A stretch of DNA of 34,531 bases from Chthoniobacter flavus (GTDB taxonomy: Bacteria; Verrucomicrobiota; Verrucomicrobiia; Chthoniobacterales; CAKUMP01), in assembly GCA_020718605.1 (NCBI GenBank), contig DYRR01000005.1, positions 1-34,531 on the forward strand. Reading direction: 5' to 3'. Within the stretch, counting starts at the first letter, position 1. Every line of letters begins with the position of its first letter. Both the position numbers and the translations under genes were made by a program. Below the pieces are notes generated by a model, which saw only the letters and a program-made list of their open reading frames with translations, was not told the origin of the DNA and did not search any database. Positions 17,173-26,489 of this stretch are shown here, piece after piece.

Positions 17173-17717
17173 TTGGCCGCCTCCGTGTGCCGTTGTGCGA
17201 GGAGTTTGATGGTGGTATCCAGGCAGGCTTTCACTCCCTCATGGTAGCGGCGTTTGTCCATTGCCGGACGTCCCGCGGCAAGAATTCCCTCGAGATCCTC
17301 CGTGGAAAGAAGGGGTTCCAGTCCGTATCCTGTCATGAGGCAGGCATCCCGGCTTCCCGTATCCACGACAAGCAGCAGCGAGAAATTGCGGGCGACCTTG
17401 GCCTCGAAGGCGCTGAACTGGCAGCGGTTGAAAAGGTTGAATGTGAGTTCCCGGATCGAACGGCCCGGAAGAAGGTGGGTGAAGAACACGGAAAATCTGC
17501 ACTGCGGAAATTTCCGCTCAAAAAACATAAGGTACCGTTCCAGAGACTGATGCTGGCCCCGGGTGAGGGAATCCATGAGCTGCGTCGTGTCGGTGACATA
17601 GACCCCGTGTCTTGGCACCGCCCCGAATCGCGCGGCAGCCATTTCCAGGCAGAACCCGCAGGCCGGACACGCGGGATCGCCGGGTTTTACAGGTTGGTCG
17701 CAGGAGGGGCAGGTCAT
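17169..17717 (-). CDS. zinc-ribbon protein with TPM-like region
   Basis: A 182-residue soluble protein. The N-terminus has two CxxC pairs (CPSC and CPACGFC) forming a zinc ribbon. The rest (QHQSLERYLMFFERKFPQCR, NFSLLLVVDTGSRDACLMTGYGLEPLLS) resembles a divergent TPM-like domain similar in outline to the downstream protein. No signal peptide is seen. It shares an ATGA overlap with the membrane-anchored TPM-like gene. Specific function unknown. The gene diverges from the cobalamin adenosyltransferase gene over 46 bases. Confidence 0.6.
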   Translation of the reverse strand: MTCPSCDQPVKPGDPACPACGFCLEMAAARFGAVPRHGVYVTDTTQLMDSLTRGQHQSLERYLMFFERKFPQCRFSVFFTHLLPGRSIRELTFNLFNRCQFSAFEAKVARNFSLLLVVDTGSRDACLMTGYGLEPLLSTEDLEGILAAGRPAMDKRRYHEGVKACLDTTIKLLAQRHTEAAK

Positions 17718-17763
17718 TGGGATATTGCTCTGGCTAAGGAGTGGTGATTCCGATTAATAGATA

Positions 17764-18294
17764 ATGGAAATGTCCATAGCAACAAAAACAGGGGATCGCG
17801 GAACCACCGCGCTGATGTTTGGGAAAAGGGTTCAGAAGACCGATCCGCGCGTGGAAGCCTACGGGGCGGTGGACGAACTCAACTCCGCCCTCGGGCTTTC
17901 CCGTGCCCACATCACCGATCCCGCCCTCCAAGAGCAGGTGATGGCTCTTCAAAAAGAGCTTGTCATTCTGATGGGTGAACTCGCCACCGCCGCCGAGGAC
18001 CGGGGCCGGTACGCTGAAAAAGGGTTCCAGTTTGTCACCGAATCCATGGTGAACACGCTGGACGCACTCGTCCGGGAAATCGAAAAGCGTCCGGGTCTTT
18101 CTTTCGAGGGGTGGGCGACTCCCGGGGCCAATCCCGCCTCGGCCGGAATGGACCTCGCCCGCTCGGTCTGCCGCCGCGCCGAACGGCGCGTCGTGACCGC
18201 CGAGGATGAGTTTGGCGAGCACAACCCGCAGATCCGCCGCTACCTCAACCGCCTGTCCGATTATTGCTGGCTCCTCGCCCGCTGGTTGGAGTAG
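17764..18294 (+). CDS. pduO: PduO-type corrinoid adenosyltransferase
   Basis: This enzyme transfers the adenosyl group of ATP to cob(I)alamin to make coenzyme B12. Motifs: SIATKTGDRGTTALMFGKRV at the N-terminus (ATP loop), RVEAYGAVDELNSALGL, and the C-terminal CRRAERRVV and YLNRLSDYCWLLAR. The 176 residues match the single-domain PduO/MMAB form. Either ATG 17764 or the one two codons later could be used. No other B12 gene is in the window. The stop codon is the first part of a REP-like repeat. Confidence 0.93.
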   Translation: MEMSIATKTGDRGTTALMFGKRVQKTDPRVEAYGAVDELNSALGLSRAHITDPALQEQVMALQKELVILMGELATAAEDRGRYAEKGFQFVTESMVNTLDALVREIEKRPGLSFEGWATPGANPASAGMDLARSVCRRAERRVVTAEDEFGEHNPQIRRYLNRLSDYCWLLARWLE

Positions 18295-18379
18295 CCCGAT
18301 CATTGGCATTGGAGATCCCGACGCTCCCGCGCCGGGCTACGAAGCAACCTGTAGCCCGCTCCGGGAGGAGCGGGATCGC
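18291..18379. repeat. REP-like inverted repeat, copy 1
   Basis: The block 18314-18379 (66 bases) matches 22602-22667 with only six mismatches. It contains GATCCC...GGGCTAC and its inverted partner TAGCCCGCTCC...GGGATC, so it can fold into paired hairpins. GTAGCCCG at 18291, which includes the stop codon of the adenosyltransferase gene, pairs with CGGGCTAC at 18333. It resembles bacterial REP elements; no coding is seen. It separates convergent pduO and argG and may also help end transcription. Confidence 0.7.
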
Positions 18380-18440
18380 CCCCGGCGCTCCCGCCATATT
18401 CCCCCGGACACTTTTCAGGGAAATGCCCGGTCCGACTTGC

Positions 18441-19667
18441 TCATAGCCGTCCGTTGTGGACCTTCGAGGCCACCTTGAGGCGCAGTGCGTTGAGGCGGAT
18501 GAATCCCGTGGCATCGCTCTGGTCGTAGGCCTTGGTGGGATCGGCTTCCATGGTGGCGATGTCGGGATTGTAGAGGCTCACGGGACTCTTCCGTCCGGCG
18601 GCAATCACGTTGCCTTTATAGAGTTTGACCCGCACCGTGCCGCCCACGTTTTTCTGGCTTTCGGTGACGAGTGCCTGCAGGGCGAGGCGCTCCGGGTCGA
18701 ACCAGAATCCATTGTACACCAGGCTGCTGTAGCGGGGAATGAGCGAGTCGCGCAGATGCATCACCTCGCGGTCCATGGTGAGTGACTCCATCTGGCGGTG
18801 CGCAAAGTGCAGGATCGCTCCGCCCGGTGTCTCATACACCCCGCGGCTTTTCATCCCGACAAAGCGGTTCTCGACCATGTCCACGCGCCCGACGCCGTGC
18901 TTGCCGCCGAGGCGGTTGAGTTCGAGCATTACCGCCAGGGGATCCATCGCCCGGCCGTTCACTGCGGTGCAGTTGCCTTTGTTGAATTCCAACTCCACAT
19001 ACTCCGGGGTCTCCGGCGCGTCCTCGGGAGCCACGCTCAGTTTGAACATGGCCTTGTTCTCCTCCGCGCTCGCGTCGAACCAGGGATCCTCGAGGATGCC
19101 GCTCTCGTAGCTGATGTGCAGGAGGTTGCGGTCCATCGAGTAGGATTTTTTGGCCGTCGCGGCTATGGGGATGCCGTGTTTCTCGGCAAAGGCGATCATC
19201 TCGGCGCGGCCCGGAAACTGGTCGCGGAAGCGTTCCTGCCGCCACGGGGCGATCACCTCGAGGTCCGGGGCGAGCGCGGCGGCGGTGAGTTCGAACCGCA
19301 CCTGGTCGTTGCCTTTGCCCGTCGCGCCGTGCGCGAATGCGTCGGCGCCGGTTTCCCGGCAGATATCCACCATGCGTTTGGCGATGAGCGGGCGCGCGAT
19401 GCTGGTGCCCAGAAAATACTGGCCCTCATAGAGTGCCCCGGCCTGGAACATCGGGAAAATAAAATCGGCGGCAAACTCGGCCCGAAGATCATCGATGAAA
19501 CACCGCGAGGCGCCGGTGTTGAGAGCCTTGGCTTCGAGTCCGTCGAGTTCCTCTTCCTGGCCGACATCGGCGCAGAAGGCGATCACCTCCGCCGAGTAGG
19601 TTTCTTTGAGCCAGGTGAGAAGGACCGAGGTGTCGAGTCCGCCGGAGTATGCAACGACAATTTTCAT
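18441..19667 (-). CDS. argG: argininosuccinate synthase
   Basis: This enzyme joins citrulline and aspartate with ATP in arginine synthesis. The ATP pyrophosphatase loop [10 protein letters not shown] is at residues 6-15. Other signature segments are [59 protein letters not shown] and [19 protein letters not shown]. The 408 residues are normal length. It is transcribed away from tolB over a 116-base gap and has no visible arg-operon partners here. Confidence 0.97.
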   Translation of the reverse strand: MKIVVAYSGGLDTSVLLTWLKETYSAEVIAFCADVGQEEELDGLEAKALNTGASRCFIDDLRAEFAADFIFPMFQAGALYEGQYFLGTSIARPLIAKRMVDICRETGADAFAHGATGKGNDQVRFELTAAALAPDLEVIAPWRQERFRDQFPGRAEMIAFAEKHGIPIAATAKKSYSMDRNLLHISYESGILEDPWFDASAEENKAMFKLSVAPEDAPETPEYVELEFNKGNCTAVNGRAMDPLAVMLELNRLGGKHGVGRVDMVENRFVGMKSRGVYETPGGAILHFAHRQMESLTMDREVMHLRDSLIPRYSSLVYNGFWFDPERLALQALVTESQKNVGGTVRVKLYKGNVIAAGRKSPVSLYNPDIATMEADPTKAYDQSDATGFIRLNALRLKVASKVHNGRL

Positions 19668-19783
19668 GGGACACGCGATTTACACGGGATCGCCCCGCAA
19701 GTCCAGACCGGAGAGAACTGGCAAATCCCCGAGATTCGCACTCGCGCAATCTCCCTTCTGCTGCTATAACATCCCTCGATCTT

Positions 19784-20938
19784 ATGAAAAGACACATCCT
19801 TCTTCTCGCCGCGTTATTTATTGACCCGATTCTTTCCGCCCAGGAACCGCCCACCATCACGGTCCGCAAATCCGAGCGGGTCGCGGTCGCGCTGCCCGGC
19901 ATTGGCGGTCCGGCGGGCGCGGCGGCGCTGGCGGTCCTGAAAAAGGATCTGGCGGTCAATGGCGGGATCGATGTCACCGAGGAGGCCCGCGCCAGTTACA
20001 TCGTGCGCGGCAACGCCTCCGAGGGGTCGCTCTCGGGCGAGGTGGTGGACCGCGCGGGCGCCAGGATTCTTTCGAAAGCGTTCTCGGGCGGCGGGGCGGC
20101 GGCCGCTCATGCGTTTGCCGATGAGATCGTTCTCGCGCTCACCGGGCGTCCGGGGTTCGCGTCTTCTCGCATCGCGTTTGCGTCCACCAAGACCGGACGC
20201 AAGGAGATTTTCCTGTGCGGCCCCGACGGATCCAACGTGGTCCAGCTCACGCGGGACAACAACATCAGTGTGGGCCCCTCCATCAGTGCCGACGCCCGCC
20301 GCCTGGCCTATACGGGCTACAAGAGCGGGTATGCCGATATTTACATGGTGGAGATCGCCAGCGGCGCGCGCAACCGGATCGTCAAATTTCCCGGCACCAA
20401 TTCCGGGGCAGCTTTCTCGCCCGACGGATCGCGCATCGCCTTTTCCTCAAGTCAGGACGGCAATCCGGAACTCTACGTGGCGTCTTCTGGCGGCGGCGGC
20501 GCCCGGCGGCTCACCCGCACCCGCGGGGTGGAATCCTCGCCCACCTGGTCGCCCGACGGGCAGGAGATCGTGTTCACCTCCGACGACTCGGGGCGTCCGC
20601 AATTGTTCCGGGTCTCCGCCGGGGGCGGGTCGCCGCAGCCGGTGGCAACGGGCCATTCCTACTGCACGGAACCGAGCTGGGCACCGGACGGAACCAAGCT
20701 CGCCTTCAATGTGCGCGATGGCGGCACGTTCCGCGTCGCCGTACTGGATCTCGAACGCGGCGGGGTGCGGGTCCTCACTTCGGGTGGGGACGCCGAGGAT
20801 CCCTGTTTCGGCGCGGATTCGCGCCACATCATTTACGTGCAGGGCGGGGCGCTTTATCTCCTTGACGCGCAGACTGGCAGCAGCACTAAAGTCCTGTCCG
20901 GTCTCGGGACCATTTCCGAGCCCAGTTGGTCGCGTTGA
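19784..20938 (+). CDS. tolB: TolB-like beta-propeller protein of the Tol-Pal system
   Basis: A periplasmic protein that binds Pal and supports outer-membrane integrity. Started at ATG 19784 (MKRHILLLAALF), giving 384 residues with a signal peptide. The N-terminal domain (TVRKSERVAVALPG) precedes WD40-like PD40 repeats: RIAFASTKTGRKEIFL, RLAYTGYKSGYADIYM, AAFSPDGSRIAFSSSQDG, PTWSPDGQEIVFTSDDSG and PSWAPDGTKLAFN. The neighbouring pal gene supports the identity. A TATAAC that may be a -10 element is 14 bases before the start. tolQ, tolR and tolA are not in the window. Confidence 0.88.
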   Translation: MKRHILLLAALFIDPILSAQEPPTITVRKSERVAVALPGIGGPAGAAALAVLKKDLAVNGGIDVTEEARASYIVRGNASEGSLSGEVVDRAGARILSKAFSGGGAAAAHAFADEIVLALTGRPGFASSRIAFASTKTGRKEIFLCGPDGSNVVQLTRDNNISVGPSISADARRLAYTGYKSGYADIYMVEIASGARNRIVKFPGTNSGAAFSPDGSRIAFSSSQDGNPELYVASSGGGGARRLTRTRGVESSPTWSPDGQEIVFTSDDSGRPQLFRVSAGGGSPQPVATGHSYCTEPSWAPDGTKLAFNVRDGGTFRVAVLDLERGGVRVLTSGGDAEDPCFGADSRHIIYVQGGALYLLDAQTGSSTKVLSGLGTISEPSWSR

Positions 20939-20964
20939 TCCACTGTTTCCAAGCATCCCTACCC

Positions 20965-21474
20965 ATGAAAATCCGCACTTTTTCCACCCTCGTTTGCGCC
21001 CTCCTGCTCGTTGTTTCCCTGGGGGCATGCAAGAAGAAGAACAAACTGGGGAGCGGCGTCGATGGCGACTACGATTACGTGTCCGGCACCCCACTTTCCG
21101 ACCGCAACGAAGGCGCGTCGTTTTTTGGCGGCAATGTGAATCGCGGGCAGTTCCCGGGAATCCTTTTTGGCTACGACAGCTTCAGTGTGGACGGCGGCGA
21201 AATGGCCAAGGTGCGGCAGGTCGCCGATTTTGTGCGCCCGTCGGCAAAGGATCTGATCGTGGCGGGGTTCACCGACGAGCGGGGCACGGCGGAGTATAAC
21301 CGCGCCCTGGGCGAACGCCGGGCCCAGTCGGTGCGCGAGGCGCTGATCGGCATGGGTGTGGACGCCTCGAAGATTCAGACCGTGAGTTTCGGCGAGGAAA
21401 TGCCCGCCGACGCCGGGGGGGGAGAGGCGGCCTGGGCAAGAAATCGCCGCGCGGAATTTGGCGTGGTCAATTGA
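20965..21474 (+). CDS. pal: peptidoglycan-associated lipoprotein Pal
   Basis: An outer-membrane lipoprotein with an OmpA-type peptidoglycan-binding domain. Started at ATG 20965 (169 residues). The signal peptide ends in the lipobox SLGAC, so C22 should be lipidated. The OmpA motif is VAGFTDERGTAEYNRALGER followed by RAQSVREALIGMGVDASKI and WARNRRAEFGVV. It is 26 bases after tolB and forms the TolB-Pal pair. Confidence 0.93.
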   Translation: MKIRTFSTLVCALLLVVSLGACKKKNKLGSGVDGDYDYVSGTPLSDRNEGASFFGGNVNRGQFPGILFGYDSFSVDGGEMAKVRQVADFVRPSAKDLIVAGFTDERGTAEYNRALGERRAQSVREALIGMGVDASKIQTVSFGEEMPADAGGGEAAWARNRRAEFGVVN

Positions 21475-21570
21475 TCCGGCCCACTTGGGTGTGTCCAACC
21501 GGTTTTGACGGGGCCCGCCCCATCGAGGGCCGCCGCCCTTCCCGCCCCCATCTACTATGAAATACCTATT
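21475..21570. other. pal to aldo/keto reductase spacer with micro-ORF
   Basis: The 96 bases are GC-rich and hold a hairpin AGGGC-cgcc-GCCCT near 21527, without a T run. At 21557-21574 lies the micro-ORF ATG AAA TAC CTA TTA TGA (MKYLL). Its TGA overlaps the ATG of the next gene (ATGA). The two ATGs sit in 15-base near-identical copies, CTA[C/T]TATGAAATACC, so the start site appears to be duplicated. It may be a coupled leader peptide or a simple duplication. Confidence 0.5.
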
Positions 21571-22581
21571 ATGAAATACCGCACTTATAAAAACACGGAC
21601 CTCAGGGTCAGCGAAGTTGGATTTGGCTTGTGGACTGTTTCCACAGGCTGGTGGGGGCAGTTCACCGATGGCGAAGCCGTCGAACTTATGCGGAACGCCT
21701 TCGACAAGGGCATCACGCTCTTCGACGCGGCGGACACCTATGGGGACGGGCGCAGCGAGGAGCTGATCTCCAAGGCGTTTGAAGGGTGCCGGGACGAGAT
21801 CGTGGTGGCCACGAAAATCGGCTATCTTTTCGAGGACGACAAAGAGCGCCGGGGCCAGCGGGAACGTGCAAAGGACTTCGGCGCGGTCCACCTGCGCAAA
21901 GCCACGGAGAACGCCCTGCGCCGTCTCCGCACCGACCGCATCGATCTCATGCAACTCCACAACATCGAGATGGAGACCATCGCATCCGACGAAACCTGGG
22001 ACACGATGGAAGCGCTCAAGCGGGAGGGCAAAATCCGCCATTACGGCATGGCGCTGGGGCCCGCCATCGGCTGGCTTTACGAGGGCCGCCGTTGCATCGA
22101 ACGCCGCGGGATCACTTCGGTTCAGCATATTTACAACATGCTCGAACAGCATCCGGGTGCCAAAATCCAGTCTGCGGCCGATGAACATAACCGGGACACC
22201 ATGTTTCTCATCCGGGTCACCCATTCCTCTGGAATGCTGGAGGGGCATTACACCGAGGACACCACATTTCCTCCGACCGACCACCGCAGTCACCGTCCGA
22301 AAAGCTGGCTGATCAACGGGCTTAAGAAAATCGAAACGCTCCGCTTCCTGCAATCCCCCGAACGCACGCTGGGTCAGGCAGCGCTCCTGTGGCTGCTGGC
22401 CGATGCCCGCGTGGCATCCACCCTTCCCAACATCTACAACCGGGAGCAGCTTCGGGAATTCGCCATGGCCCCGGAGTGTCCTCCCCTCTCCGAAGATGAA
22501 ATGGCCCGCATCGCCACGCTCGCGGCGGACAACTTTGGCGTGGACGAGCCTCCTTCCAAATATAAAGGCACGATGGAGTGA
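21571..22581 (+). CDS. aldo/keto reductase
   Basis: A 336-residue NAD(P)H-dependent oxidoreductase with the (beta/alpha)8 fold. The catalytic tetrad is visible: Asp and Tyr in FDAADTYGDGRSEE, Lys in VVATKIGY, and His in LMQLHN. The N-terminus KYRTYKNTDLRVSEVGFG and the C-terminal LLWLLADARVASTLPNI also fit the family. The substrate is unknown. I start at the second ATG (21571); an ATG 14 bases upstream, in a duplicated context, opens a five-codon micro-ORF that overlaps this start. Confidence 0.9.
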   Translation: MKYRTYKNTDLRVSEVGFGLWTVSTGWWGQFTDGEAVELMRNAFDKGITLFDAADTYGDGRSEELISKAFEGCRDEIVVATKIGYLFEDDKERRGQRERAKDFGAVHLRKATENALRRLRTDRIDLMQLHNIEMETIASDETWDTMEALKREGKIRHYGMALGPAIGWLYEGRRCIERRGITSVQHIYNMLEQHPGAKIQSAADEHNRDTMFLIRVTHSSGMLEGHYTEDTTFPPTDHRSHRPKSWLINGLKKIETLRFLQSPERTLGQAALLWLLADARVASTLPNIYNREQLREFAMAPECPPLSEDEMARIATLAADNFGVDEPPSKYKGTME

Positions 22582-22601
22582 CCTAATCGTTAGGATTGGC
22601 A

Positions 22602-22667
22602 GATCCCTGCGCTCCCGCACAGGGCTACGAAGCCGCCTGTAGCCCGCTCCGGGAGGAGCGGGATCGC
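22602..22667. repeat. REP-like inverted repeat, copy 2
   Basis: This block matches 18314-18379 with six mismatches over 66 bases, and the right half TAGCCCGCTCC...GGGATCGC is identical. It lies between the convergent aldo/keto reductase and sdhB genes, a usual place for REP elements. It is non-coding. Confidence 0.7.
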
Positions 22668-22754
22668 GCACCGCACAATCCCCCATTTTTTCCATTTCCT
22701 CCAGAGGATCGCAATGATTCGGGTGGAGTGACAACCTCCGGCATATCCGGGTAT

Positions 22755-22770
22755 TCCCCCCATCGGGGGA
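22755..22770 (-). terminator. hairpin directly after sdhB
   Basis: TCCCCC-catc-GGGGGA forms a 6-base stem that touches the sdhB stop codon on the minus strand. No T-run follows, so it is a weak candidate for an intrinsic terminator or a 3'-end stabiliser of the sdhCAB mRNA. Confidence 0.35.
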
Positions 22771-23547
22771 TCAGACTCCCACGGTGGCGGATTTGAGCTT
22801 GGCGATGTCGAAGTCGCGGTTGAGGTGGGCGATCACATCGACCTTGATTTCGGCGGGGCAGACCGCTTCGCACTCGTAGTGGTTGGAGCAGTTGCCGAAG
22901 CCTTCCTTGTCCATCTGGCCCACCATCGCCAGCACGCGGCGGTCGCGTTCGGGCTGTCCCTGCGGGAGGCGGGCGAAGTGGGTGACCTTGGCGCCGACGA
23001 ACAGCATCGCCGAGGCGTTCGGGCAGGCCGCGACACAGGCGCCGCAGCCGATGCAGGCGGCGGCGTCCATCGCGCCGTCGGCGTCGCGTTTCGAGACGGG
23101 GTTGGCGTTGGCATCCACCGCCGAGCCGGTGCGGTTGGAGATGAATCCACCGGCCTGCTGGATGCGGTCCAGCGCGGCGCGGTGCACCACAAGATCCTTG
23201 ATGATCGGGAACGGTGTGGCGCGGAACGGCTCGACATAGATGGTCGAACCATCGTCAAAGAGGCGCATGTAGAGCTGGCAGGTGGTGGCATGGCTGCCAT
23301 TGGGGCCGTGCGCCAGGCCGTTGATGACCAGCGAGCACATGCCGCAGATGCCTTCGCGGCAATCGTGGTCGAACGCGATGGGCTCTTCGCCCCTGGCTTC
23401 GAGTTCCTCGTTCACGATGTCGAGCATTTCGAGAAAGGAGGCCTCGTCGGGGATGTTCCTGGCCGGGTAATCGACAAACCGACCGGCGGCGTTGGCGCTT
23501 TTCTGCCTCCAGACGCGGAGGGTGAAGTTCATGGTTTTTCTGTGCAT
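22771..23547 (-). CDS. sdhB: succinate dehydrogenase/fumarate reductase iron-sulfur subunit
   Basis: The electron-transfer subunit, 258 residues. It carries the 2Fe-2S ligands in [20 protein letters not shown] and TTCQLY, then the 4Fe-4S and 3Fe-4S motifs [13 protein letters not shown] and [16 protein letters not shown] start five codons downstream (MNFTLRVW) is equally possible. It follows sdhA by 11 bases and is the last gene of sdhCAB, passing electrons from the FAD of SdhA to the quinone site near SdhC. Confidence 0.96.
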   Translation of the reverse strand: MHRKTMNFTLRVWRQKSANAAGRFVDYPARNIPDEASFLEMLDIVNEELEARGEEPIAFDHDCREGICGMCSLVINGLAHGPNGSHATTCQLYMRLFDDGSTIYVEPFRATPFPIIKDLVVHRAALDRIQQAGGFISNRTGSAVDANANPVSKRDADGAMDAAACIGCGACVAACPNASAMLFVGAKVTHFARLPQGQPERDRRVLAMVGQMDKEGFGNCSNHYECEAVCPAEIKVDVIAHLNRDFDIAKLKSATVGV

Positions 23548-23558
23548 GGGAGTGGGTG

Positions 23559-25481
23559 TTATTTGTAGCTGCGGGTGGCGAGTTTCACATTTTCATAGAC
23601 CAGCGGTTCCTTGTGCAGAACGGGTTCGCCGCCCTGGACATATTCCCAGGCGGAGACGAAGGCATAGTTGTCATCGTCGCGGAGTGCCTCCCCGTCGGGC
23701 GTCTGGTGTTCGGTGCGGAAATGGCCGCCGCAGGATTCTTTGCGGGTGAGCGCGTCCAGGCACATGAGCTCGCCGAACTCGAGGAAATCGGCGACGCGTC
23801 CCGCTTTTTCCAGCGATTGGTTGAGTTCCTCGCCTTCGCCGGGGACGAACACGTTGGACCAGAACTCGGCGCGCAGCTCCGGGATGCGCTTGAGCGCTTC
23901 CTTGAGTCCGGCTTCGTTGCGGGCCATGCCGCACTTGTCCCACATGAGCAGACCCAGCTCGCGGTGGAAGGAATCGACGGTGCGTTTGCCCTTGATGGAC
24001 AGGAGCTTTCTGGTGCGTTCGTTCACTTCCGCCTCGGCCTGCTTGAACTCCGGCGCATCGGGTTTCACCGTGCCGGGTTTCACCGTGGCGAGGTAGTTGG
24101 GCAGGGTGTGGGGGATCACAAAATATCCGTCGGCCAGACCCTGCATGAGGGCCGAGGCTCCGAGCCGGTTTGCGCCGTGATCGGAGAAGTTGGCCTCGCC
24201 CAGCACGTGGAGCCCGGGCAGATTGCTCATGAGGTTGTAGTCCACCCAGAGTCCGCCCATCGTGTAATGGACGGCGGGATAGATGCGCATGGGCTGTTTG
24301 TAGGCGTTCTCGCCCGTGATGCGCTCATACATGTCGAAAAGATTGCCGTAGCGCTCTTTGATCACGGGCTCACCGAAGCGCTTGATGGCGTCCGCGAAAT
24401 CGAGATACACGCCGAGTCCGCCGGGGCCGACCCCGCGTCCGTCGTCACAGGCTTCCTTGGCCGAGCGCGAGGAGATGTCGCGCGGGGCGAGGTTGCCGTA
24501 GCTCGGATATTTGCGTTCGAGATAGTAATCGCGGTCCTCTTCGGCGATCTGGGCGGGTGGTTTGGCGCAATCCTCCTTTTTCTTGGGAACCCAGACGCGT
24601 CCGTCGTTACGCAGCGATTCGGACATGAGAGTGAGTTTGCTCTGGTAATCGCCGGCGACCGGGATGCAGGTCGGGTGGATCTGTGTGAAGCAGGGATTGG
24701 CGAAATAAGCGCCGCGTTTGTAGGCGCGGTAGGTCGCAGTGACGTTGCAGCCTTTGGCATTGGTGGAAAGGAAGAAGACATTGCCGTAGCCGCCGGTGCA
24801 GAGCAGAACCGCATCGCCCGCGTGGGAGCGGACTTTGCCGCTCACCATGTCGCGCACCACGATGCCTTTGGCGTGTCCGTCCACCACGACGAGATCCAGC
24901 ATCTCGGTGCGCGGGAACATTTTCACCGCGCCGAGTCCGATCTGCCGGACGAGTGAGGAATACGCCCCGAGCAGGAGCTGCTGGCCGGTCTGGCCGCGGG
25001 CGTAGAAGGTGCGGGAAACCTGGGAGCCGCCAAAGGAGCGGTTCGCCAGGAGTCCGCCGTATTCGCGGGCGAAGGGCACGCCGGTCGCGACGCACTGGTC
25101 GATGATGGCCGAGGAAACCTCCGCGAGCCGATAGACGTTGGCCTCGCGGGCGCGGAAATCGCCGCCCTTGATCGTGTCGAAGAAGAGCCGATAGACGCTG
25201 TCGCCGTCGCCCTGGTAGTTTTTGGCGGCATTGATGCCGCCCTGGGCCGCGATGGAGTGGGCGCGGCGCGCACTGTCCTGGTAACAAAAACATTCCACGG
25301 CATAGCCCTGTTCGGCCAGCGTGGCGGCGGCGGCGCCTCCGGCGAGGCCCGATCCCACCACGAGGATCTTATATTTGCGCTTGTTGTGCGGGGCGATCAG
25401 CTTGCTGTCGAAACAATAGCGCTGCCACTTGGATTCAAGCGGTCCGGCGGGAGTTTTGGAGTCGAGATGTGGCGTGTGCAT
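23559..25481 (-). CDS. sdhA: succinate dehydrogenase/fumarate reductase flavoprotein subunit
   Basis: The 640-residue catalytic subunit oxidises succinate to fumarate in the TCA cycle. The FAD Rossmann motif is [20 protein letters not shown], the histidyl-FAD region is [16 protein letters not shown], and [16 protein letters not shown] closes the FAD site. [16 protein letters not shown] and [19 protein letters not shown] fit the active-site region. The order sdhC-sdhA-sdhB and a single cytochrome b subunit indicate the type found in Bacteroidetes, Bacilli and Verrucomicrobia rather than the four-subunit type. Direction in vivo (oxidation or fumarate reduction) cannot be read from the sequence. 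Confidence 0.97.
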   Translation of the reverse strand: MHTPHLDSKTPAGPLESKWQRYCFDSKLIAPHNKRKYKILVVGSGLAGGAAAATLAEQGYAVECFCYQDSARRAHSIAAQGGINAAKNYQGDGDSVYRLFFDTIKGGDFRAREANVYRLAEVSSAIIDQCVATGVPFAREYGGLLANRSFGGSQVSRTFYARGQTGQQLLLGAYSSLVRQIGLGAVKMFPRTEMLDLVVVDGHAKGIVVRDMVSGKVRSHAGDAVLLCTGGYGNVFFLSTNAKGCNVTATYRAYKRGAYFANPCFTQIHPTCIPVAGDYQSKLTLMSESLRNDGRVWVPKKKEDCAKPPAQIAEEDRDYYLERKYPSYGNLAPRDISSRSAKEACDDGRGVGPGGLGVYLDFADAIKRFGEPVIKERYGNLFDMYERITGENAYKQPMRIYPAVHYTMGGLWVDYNLMSNLPGLHVLGEANFSDHGANRLGASALMQGLADGYFVIPHTLPNYLATVKPGTVKPDAPEFKQAEAEVNERTRKLLSIKGKRTVDSFHRELGLLMWDKCGMARNEAGLKEALKRIPELRAEFWSNVFVPGEGEELNQSLEKAGRVADFLEFGELMCLDALTRKESCGGHFRTEHQTPDGEALRDDDNYAFVSAWEYVQGGEPVLHKEPLVYENVKLATRSYK

Positions 25482-25503
25482 AATGTGGTGCTGGGTTGAG
25501 TGA

Positions 25504-26286
25504 TTATTTGCAGCAGGTGCTTCCAGTGGCCTTCACAAGGCCGAGAAGCACGGAGGCAGGAATCGAGGAATAGCCAAGGAAAATCGCCCACGCGAAGAGG
25601 CGCGAGCCGATGGTGAGTCCTTTTTCGATCTGGCGGCTGCGAAGCCCGAAGGTCTGCACAAAGCTTGCCGCACCATGGCTTAGGTGCATGCAGAGCAGGA
25701 ACATGCCGACGATGTAGAACGCCGAGATATACCAGCGCTGGAATCCGGCGACCATCATGTCGTGGACATTGTGGACCGTGTGCGCGGGCACATCGCCGAG
25801 CGGGATGCCCCAATGCTTGGTGAATCCCCCGATCTCGTGGTTGACAACCGTGCCGTCCACAAGATGAATTTCCTCATTGTAGGTGTGGCCCGGGACCACC
25901 CGCACCGTGAAATGCAGCAGATGGAACACGATAAAGCAGACCAGGATGAGACCGCTCACGATCATGGTGCGGGAAGCGGCGGTCGAAGCCCGGTAGGCCG
26001 GCACGGCGTAGCCCTGCGGGCGGGCTTTGCGGTTCTGGAGGGTGAGCGAGATGGTCGCCAGGATGTGCGTGCCCACCACCGCCAACAGCCCGAGACGGAT
26101 CACCCACAGCAGCGCACCGAGGCTTTGCAGTTTGTGCCCGTAGGCGTTGATCCATTCCGGCGGCAGGAAAAACTGGAGATTGCCGACCAGATGTCCGGTC
26201 ACAAAGAGGATCAAGAGCAGGCCCGTCACGGCGACGATGGTTTTTTTGCCGATGGAAGATCGGCAGTAGGAGAGAAGTGCGTTCAT
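25504..26286 (-). CDS. sdhC: succinate dehydrogenase cytochrome b subunit
   Basis: A 260-residue integral membrane protein with about five helices, including [58 protein letters not shown] and [20 protein letters not shown]. Conserved histidines in [20 protein letters not shown] and CMHLSH suit ligands for two hemes b. I use ATG 26286 ([13 protein letters not shown]); the track starts at a GTG 39 bases upstream. It anchors SdhAB and passes electrons to quinone, and a promoter with a palindrome lies about 64 bases upstream. Confidence 0.92.
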   Translation of the reverse strand: MNALLSYCRSSIGKKTIVAVTGLLLILFVTGHLVGNLQFFLPPEWINAYGHKLQSLGALLWVIRLGLLAVVGTHILATISLTLQNRKARPQGYAVPAYRASTAASRTMIVSGLILVCFIVFHLLHFTVRVVPGHTYNEEIHLVDGTVVNHEIGGFTKHWGIPLGDVPAHTVHNVHDMMVAGFQRWYISAFYIVGMFLLCMHLSHGAASFVQTFGLRSRQIEKGLTIGSRLFAWAIFLGYSSIPASVLLGLVKATGSTCCK

Positions 26287-26349
26287 GAGTGGTGTGGAAA
26301 AGGTGTGTTGGAAACGCTTGTCCACCGGAAGGGCGGACGCAGCCGGAGC

Positions 26350-26377
26350 AGATTATTAGGGACCCTAATGATGTCAA
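26350..26377 (-). promoter_or_regulatory. predicted sdhCAB promoter with operator-like palindrome
   Basis: On the minus strand a perfect -35 TTGACA (26377-26372) is followed after 16 bases by a weaker -10 TAATCT (26355-26350). Between them lies ATTAGGGACCCTAAT (26355-26369), an inverted repeat with 7-base arms around one central base. Its place between -35 and -10 fits repression by a dimeric regulator; the regulator is unknown. Confidence 0.55.
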
Positions 26378-26489
26378 CACTATTTGACCGGGAACGCAAT
26401 TTTCTACCGGGGACGGGCGTTTTGCCGGGATTCGGGCATTCTTTCCTGTGCATGTTTGGTGAAATCTTCTACAAGCCAAGTCATCCCGC

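Noticed and set aside
20959-22734. 591-codon minus-strand ORF opposite pal and the aldo/keto reductase
   Set aside because: It spans two well-supported plus-strand genes and the gap between them, which argues against coding.
23556-24956. 466-codon plus-strand ORF opposite sdhA
   Set aside because: It is a shadow of SdhA in another frame, with His/Glu/Gly-rich composition and no motifs.
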